A DNA stretch of 64,000 nucleotides from Burkholderia sp. SRS-46 (GTDB lineage Bacteria > Pseudomonadota > Gammaproteobacteria > Burkholderiales > Burkholderiaceae). The DNA lies in the NCBI RefSeq assembly GCF_004343775.1, contig NZ_PTXL01000011.1, positions 186,001 through 250,000 of the forward strand, in the 5' to 3' direction. The notes beneath the pieces are model-generated. The model was given only the letters and a program-made list of their open reading frames with translations. It had not been told where the DNA came from and did not search any database. Shown piece after piece: positions 60,067-64,000 of this stretch (positions within the stretch are counted from its first letter, which is position 1; each line of letters begins with the position of its first letter). A program made the position numbers and the translations under genes.

Positions 60067-60817
60067 CGCCGTGAAACCGGGCGGCCCGATCTCGGACGCC
60101 GAACGCCGGCTGCGCGTCGATCTCGCCGCCGCCTACCGGCTCGTCGCGCTGAACGGCTGGGACGACCTGATCTACACGCACCTGTCCGCCACCGTGCCCG
60201 GCGAGCCCGGCCATTTCCTGATCAACCCGTTCGGGCTGACGTTCGACGAGGTGTGCGCGTCGAACCTCGTGAAGATCGACCTCGCCGGCAACCGGATCGG
60301 CGAAAGCGAACACGCGGTCAACGTGACCGGCTTCGCGCTGCACGCGGCCGTGCATGCGGCGCGCCCCGACGCGGTGTGCGTGATGCACCTGCACAATACG
60401 GCCGGCATCGCGGTGTCGATCCAGCGCGATGGGCTGCTGCCCGCGTCGCAGCACGCGCTGCGCTTTCACGGCGATCTCGCGTATCACGACTACGAAGCGC
60501 TCGCGTTCTCGCCGACCGAAGGCGCGCGGCTGACCGCGAGCCTCGGCGCGAAAGCCGCGATGCTGCTGCGCAACCACGGCACGCTGACGGTCGGCCGCAC
60601 GGTCGCCGAAGCCTATGTGCTGATGGATACGCTGATCAAGGCGTGCGACATCCAGGTGCGCGCGCAGGCGGGCGGCGGGCCGCTCGTGCTGCCCGAGCCG
60701 GCCGTCGCCGCCCGCACCGCCGAACAGTTGCGCGACGGCGGCGCGATCGAGGGCGCGCTGGAATGGCCCGCGCTGCTGCGCCGCCTCGACCGGATCGACC
60801 CGTCGTACCGCGACTGA
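60041..60817 (+). CDS. Class II aldolase/adducin-family protein (2)
   Basis: A 258-residue protein with the family zinc motif CVMHLHNTAG (H116, H118), a late MLLRNHGTLTVG, and the GLTFDEVCASNLVKID acidic segment. It differs clearly from the first class II aldolase in this window (51641-52426). The start at 60041 (MSSFAH) has GGGAG six bases upstream; the ATG at 60035 sits on that site. It is followed by the tautomerase gene after 53 bases. Confidence 0.88.
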   Translation: MSSFAHRPDAVKPGGPISDAERRLRVDLAAAYRLVALNGWDDLIYTHLSATVPGEPGHFLINPFGLTFDEVCASNLVKIDLAGNRIGESEHAVNVTGFALHAAVHAARPDAVCVMHLHNTAGIAVSIQRDGLLPASQHALRFHGDLAYHDYEALAFSPTEGARLTASLGAKAAMLLRNHGTLTVGRTVAEAYVLMDTLIKACDIQVRAQAGGGPLVLPEPAVAARTAEQLRDGGAIEGALEWPALLRRLDRIDPSYRD

Positions 60818-60870
60818 ACGGTTCCGACCTTTCGACCTTTCCGACTTTCCGACCCGACAGGAGAAACCCC

Positions 60871-61059
60871 ATGCCGACTTTCAATATCCAGCTGTTCGAA
60901 GGCCGCACCGTCGAGCAGAAGCGCCAGTTCGTCGAGGCGATCACGCGCGCCACCTGCGAGACGCTCGGCTGCGAGCCGGGTTCGGTGGACATCATTCTTA
61001 CCGACGTGAAAAAGGAGAACTGGGCGACCGGCGGCAAGCTGTGGAGCGACGCGCGCTGA
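60871..61059 (+). CDS. 4-oxalocrotonate tautomerase-family protein
   Basis: A 62-residue protein beginning MPTFNIQLFEGRTVEQKRQF. After Met removal the N-terminal Pro is the catalytic base. The length and the ITRATCETLGCEPGSVDIILTDVKKENW block match the small tautomerases that work as hexamers. GAGAAA precedes the start. With the class II aldolase it may form a short keto-acid pathway. Confidence 0.88.
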   Translation: MPTFNIQLFEGRTVEQKRQFVEAITRATCETLGCEPGSVDIILTDVKKENWATGGKLWSDAR

Positions 61060-61185
61060 GGATACCCGGCGCGCCCTGCGCTGAAAGCGCATTCGTCGCC
61101 GGCCGCCAATTCGTCTCATCATTGCCGGGCACGACGCGGCTCGACTTCACCACGCCGTGGGTCGAACGGCACCCTGCCCTGAAGC

Positions 61186-61210
61186 CGCGCGGGCCCGATT
61201 AGCCCGCGCG
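61186..61210 (+). terminator. Hairpin after the tautomerase gene
   Basis: Perfect 9-bp arms (CGCGCGGGC and its complement) with a 7-base loop, 127 bases beyond the tautomerase stop and before the GDH promoter. No U-run. Confidence 0.4.
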
Positions 61211-61320
61211 CCGCCGTCTCTTCGCGCGATGTGCGCCCGCACATCGCATCGTCACGCATCGGGTGCATAATGCCCAACTGACGATGCAGTCGATGGCCAC
61301 CCGACGAGGAGAACGCGCCA

Positions 61321-64000
61321 TGGAAGCGAAGAACGAAGAAGTCGTCGCACACCTGCTCTCCGATGTCGTCGAATTCGCGCGCGGGCGATTGCCCGAAGCC
61401 GCGTTCCAGATCGTCGAACCCTTCCTCCGCCACTACTACGATTTCGCCGACGCCGACGACCTGCAAAGCCGCGGCATCGCCGACCTGTACGGCGCCGCGA
61501 TGGCGCACTGGCAGACCGCGCAGAAATTCGTCCCCGGCAGCGAGCGGCTGCGCGTCTACAACCCGATCCTCGAGCAGCACGGCTGGCACTCGGATCACAC
61601 GGTGATCGAGATCGTCAACGACGACATGCCGTTCCTCGTCGATTCGGTGACGATGGCCGTCAACCGTCTCGGGCTCGCGCTGCATTCCGGCATGCACCCC
61701 GTGTTCCGCATCTGGCGCGGCAAGCAAGGCGGCATCGAGCGCATCGACGTGGGCGGCGCCGCCACCGACGACACGCATTCGCAGCTCGCATCGTTCATCC
61801 ATTTCGAGGTCGACCGCTGCGACGCCGCCACGCTCGACACGTTGCGCAACGACATCGCGAGGTTGCTCGGCGACGTGCGCGCATCGGTCGAGGATTGGCC
61901 GAAGATCGTCGACATCGCGCGCACCACGATCAAGGACTTGAAGGGGCGCGAGACCAGCGCCGAGGACATCGAGGCGCGCGCGTTCCTCGAATGGATGGTG
62001 GCCGACCATTTCACGTTCCTCGGGCAGCGCGACTACGCGCTCGTGTCGCACGGCGCCGGCTTCGCGCTGCGCGGCATCGAAGGCACCGGCACCGGCATCC
62101 TGCGCGAGGCGCTGCGCGCGCCGAACACGCCGGACCTGACGCCGCTGCCGCCCGCCGCCGCGGAAATCATCCACGGCACCTGGCCGATCTTCCTGACCAA
62201 GGCGAACTCGCGCGCGACCGTGCACCGGCCCGGCTATCTCGACTACGTCGGCGTCAAGCTGGTCGGCCCCGACGGCAAGGTGAGCGGCGAGCGGCGCTTC
62301 ATCGGGCTGTACACGTCGACCGCCTATTCCGTCTCCTGCTCGGAAATCCCGATCGTGCGCCGCAAGTGCGCGAACATCGTGCGGCGCGCGGGCTTTTTGC
62401 CGAAGGGCCATCTCGGCAAGTCGCTCGTGACCGTGCTCGAAACCTACCCGCGCGACGAGCTGTTCCAGGCCGACGAAGACCAGCTCTACGACATCGCACT
62501 CGGCGTGCTGCGCCTGCAGGAGCACCAGCGCACGCGCCTGTTCGTGCGGCGCGACCGCTTCGACCGCTTCGTGTCGTGCCTCGTCTACGTGCCGCGCGAC
62601 AAGTACACCACCGACCTGCGCCGGCGCATCGCGCGCCTGCTGGTCGACGCGTTCAAGGGCGTCAACGTCGAATTCACGCCGCTGCTGTCGGAATCGGCGA
62701 TCGCGCGGATCCATTTCGTCGTGCATGCGGAGCCGGGCACGATGCCCGACGTCGACACGCGCGAGCTCGAAACGCGGCTCGTGCAGGTCACGCGCCGCTG
62801 GCAGGACGACCTGTCCGACGCGCTGCTCGACGCGTTCGGCGAGGAGCAAGGCAACCGCCTGCTGCAACGCTATGCGGATTCGTTCCCGGCCGGCTACCGC
62901 GACGACTATCCGGCGCGCACCGCGGTGCGCGACGTCGAGCTGATCGAGCGCGTGAAAGGCACCGAACGGCTCGCGATGAACCTGTACCGGCCGATCGAGG
63001 CCGACGCGCGCGCGTTCCGCTTCAAGGTCTACCGTTCCGGCGATCCGATCGCGCTGTCGCGCAGCCTGCCGATGCTCGAGCATCTCGGCGTGCGCGTCGA
63101 CGAGGAGCGGCCGTACCGGATCCAGACGCAGGACGCCGCGCCCGCGTGGGTGCACGATTTCGGGCTCGAGCTGGCGGACGACACCGAGTTCGACATCGAG
63201 CGCGTGAAGGGGCTGTTCGAAGACGCGTTCGACGGGATCTGGAGCGGCCGCATCGAGAACGACGATTTCAACCGGCTCGTGCTGCGCGCGCACCTGAGCG
63301 CGCGCGAGGTCACGATCCTGCGCGCGTACGCGAAATACCTGCGGCAGGTCGGCTCGACGTTCAGCGACGCATACATCGAGCGCGCGCTCACCGGCAACCC
63401 GGCGATCGCGCGGCAACTCGTCGAGCTGTTCGTCGTGCGCTTCGACCCGCGTACCGGCGACACGCGCGACGCCCAGGCCGAGCGGCTGCTGAAGGCGATC
63501 GAGAGCGCGCTCGACCAGGTGCCGAACCTCGACGAGGATCGCATCCTGCGGCAGTTCCTCGGCGTGATCAACGCGACGGAGCGCACGAACTACTACCAGC
63601 ACGATCAGCACGATCGGCCCGACGGGCACGGCGAACCGAAGCCGTACCTGTCGTTCAAGTTCAATCCGGCGAAGGTGCCCGGGCTGCCCGAGCCGAAGCC
63701 GATGTTCGAGATCTGGGTGTACTCGCCGCGCGTCGAGGGCGTGCACCTGCGCGGCGGGCGCGTCGCGCGCGGCGGGCTGCGCTGGTCCGACCGCCGCGAG
63801 GATTTCCGCACCGAAGTGCTCGGCCTGATGAAGGCGCAGATGGTAAAGAACGTCGTGATCGTGCCGGTCGGCTCGAAAGGCGGCTTCGTCGTGAAGAACC
63901 CGCCGCCGCCGAGCGATCGCGAGGCGTGGATGCGCGAAGGCATCGCGTGCTACCAGACGTTCCTGCGCGGCCTGCTCGACCTGACCGACAACCTCGCCGG
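61321..64000 (+). CDS. NAD-specific glutamate dehydrogenase, large type (partial, runs off the window)
   Basis: At least 893 codons, open to the window's end. It starts at ATG 61321 behind GAGGAG and follows the large (about 1600-residue) NAD-GDH family: an N-terminal ACT-like region (VVAHLLSDVVEFARGRLP; HSDHTVIEIVNDDMPFLVDSV), GTWPIFLTKANSRATVHRP, and the catalytic start GLRWSDRREDFRTEVLGLMKAQMVKN with GSKGGF. It deaminates glutamate to 2-oxoglutarate with NAD and links amino-acid nitrogen to the TCA cycle. The remainder lies outside the window. Confidence 0.95.

Noticed and set aside
61110-61200. Possible small gene in the tautomerase-GDH gap
   Set aside because: A frame ending KPRGPD* has no start with a ribosome site and overlaps the hairpin.
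61119-63746. 875-codon frame on the minus strand opposite the glutamate dehydrogenase
   Set aside because: Composition of a shadow frame; the + strand has unmistakable GDH motifs and a ribosome site.
1-64000. CRISPR arrays, tRNA or rRNA genes, IS elements
   Set aside because: No regular spaced repeats, no cloverleaf or CCA-type ends, and no transposase motifs were seen on either strand.

Overview
The window is about 66-68% GC with strong third-position G/C bias and no tRNA, rRNA or CRISPR. Gene content (BetR-type regulator, 180-kDa-class NAD-glutamate dehydrogenase, system II cytochrome c biogenesis, many LysR/MerR/XRE regulators) points to a beta-proteobacterium of the order Burkholderiales, most likely Burkholderia sensu lato. 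This is inferred from the sequence only.

Region A (about 300-35830) reads as one accessory locus, almost all on the minus strand, and is the interesting part. Downstream it abuts a decayed AsmA-family fragment (329-625). It holds: (i) an atypical type II secretion operon (10655 down to 726) that joins gspG/F/E, a secretin and three further pseudopilins to a PilM/N/O/P-like inner-membrane set; (ii) two paralogous NarL-type response regulators, one soluble NarX-type histidine kinase and a SCO1/SenC copper protein; (iii) a lytic transglycosylase and a small membrane protein; (iv) a CcsB cytochrome c assembly protein, a dihaem c4-type lipoprotein and a monohaem porin-cytochrome that resembles Cyc2; (v) a cytochrome c/periplasmic-binding-protein fusion, two LolA-like paralogues and a small exported protein; (vi) a 2710-residue secreted protein with copper-less cupredoxin domains, Ig-like and Cna-B/SdrD-like domains and a right-handed beta-helix; and (vii) two multicopper oxidase genes whose copper motifs are complementary, as if one trinuclear centre were split between two polypeptides. 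Promoters of four of these units share boxes at fixed spacing. My reading is an extracellular electron-transfer or metal-oxidation system (Mn or Fe are the obvious candidates) in which the atypical T2SS exports the copper proteins, the TCS controls the regulon, and SCO and CcsB mature the metal centres.

Region B (36230-49990) is ordinary chromosomal content: a K+ channel with RCK domain, a DadA-like FAD oxidoreductase divergent from a BetR regulator, a NERD-helicase, a chemoreceptor, a DHA2 drug exporter, a quinone oxidoreductase divergent from a LysR regulator, a GNAT acetyltransferase, a MerR regulator and an orphan SsuA.

Region C (49990-53950) has a MOSC protein translationally coupled to a DapA-family lyase, followed upstream by a class II aldolase that is divergent from an XRE-cupin regulator with a clear palindromic operator; then a YhhN membrane protein. 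Region D (54134-58530) is a four-gene operon (Baeyer-Villiger-type monooxygenase, SDR, PF10118-type metal-dependent hydrolase, alpha/beta hydrolase) behind a TetR-style palindrome. Region E (58490-61060) has a glycolipid-binding-fold protein, a urea transporter, a class II aldolase and a 4-oxalocrotonate-tautomerase-like protein. The window ends inside an NAD-glutamate dehydrogenase gene (61321 to the edge).
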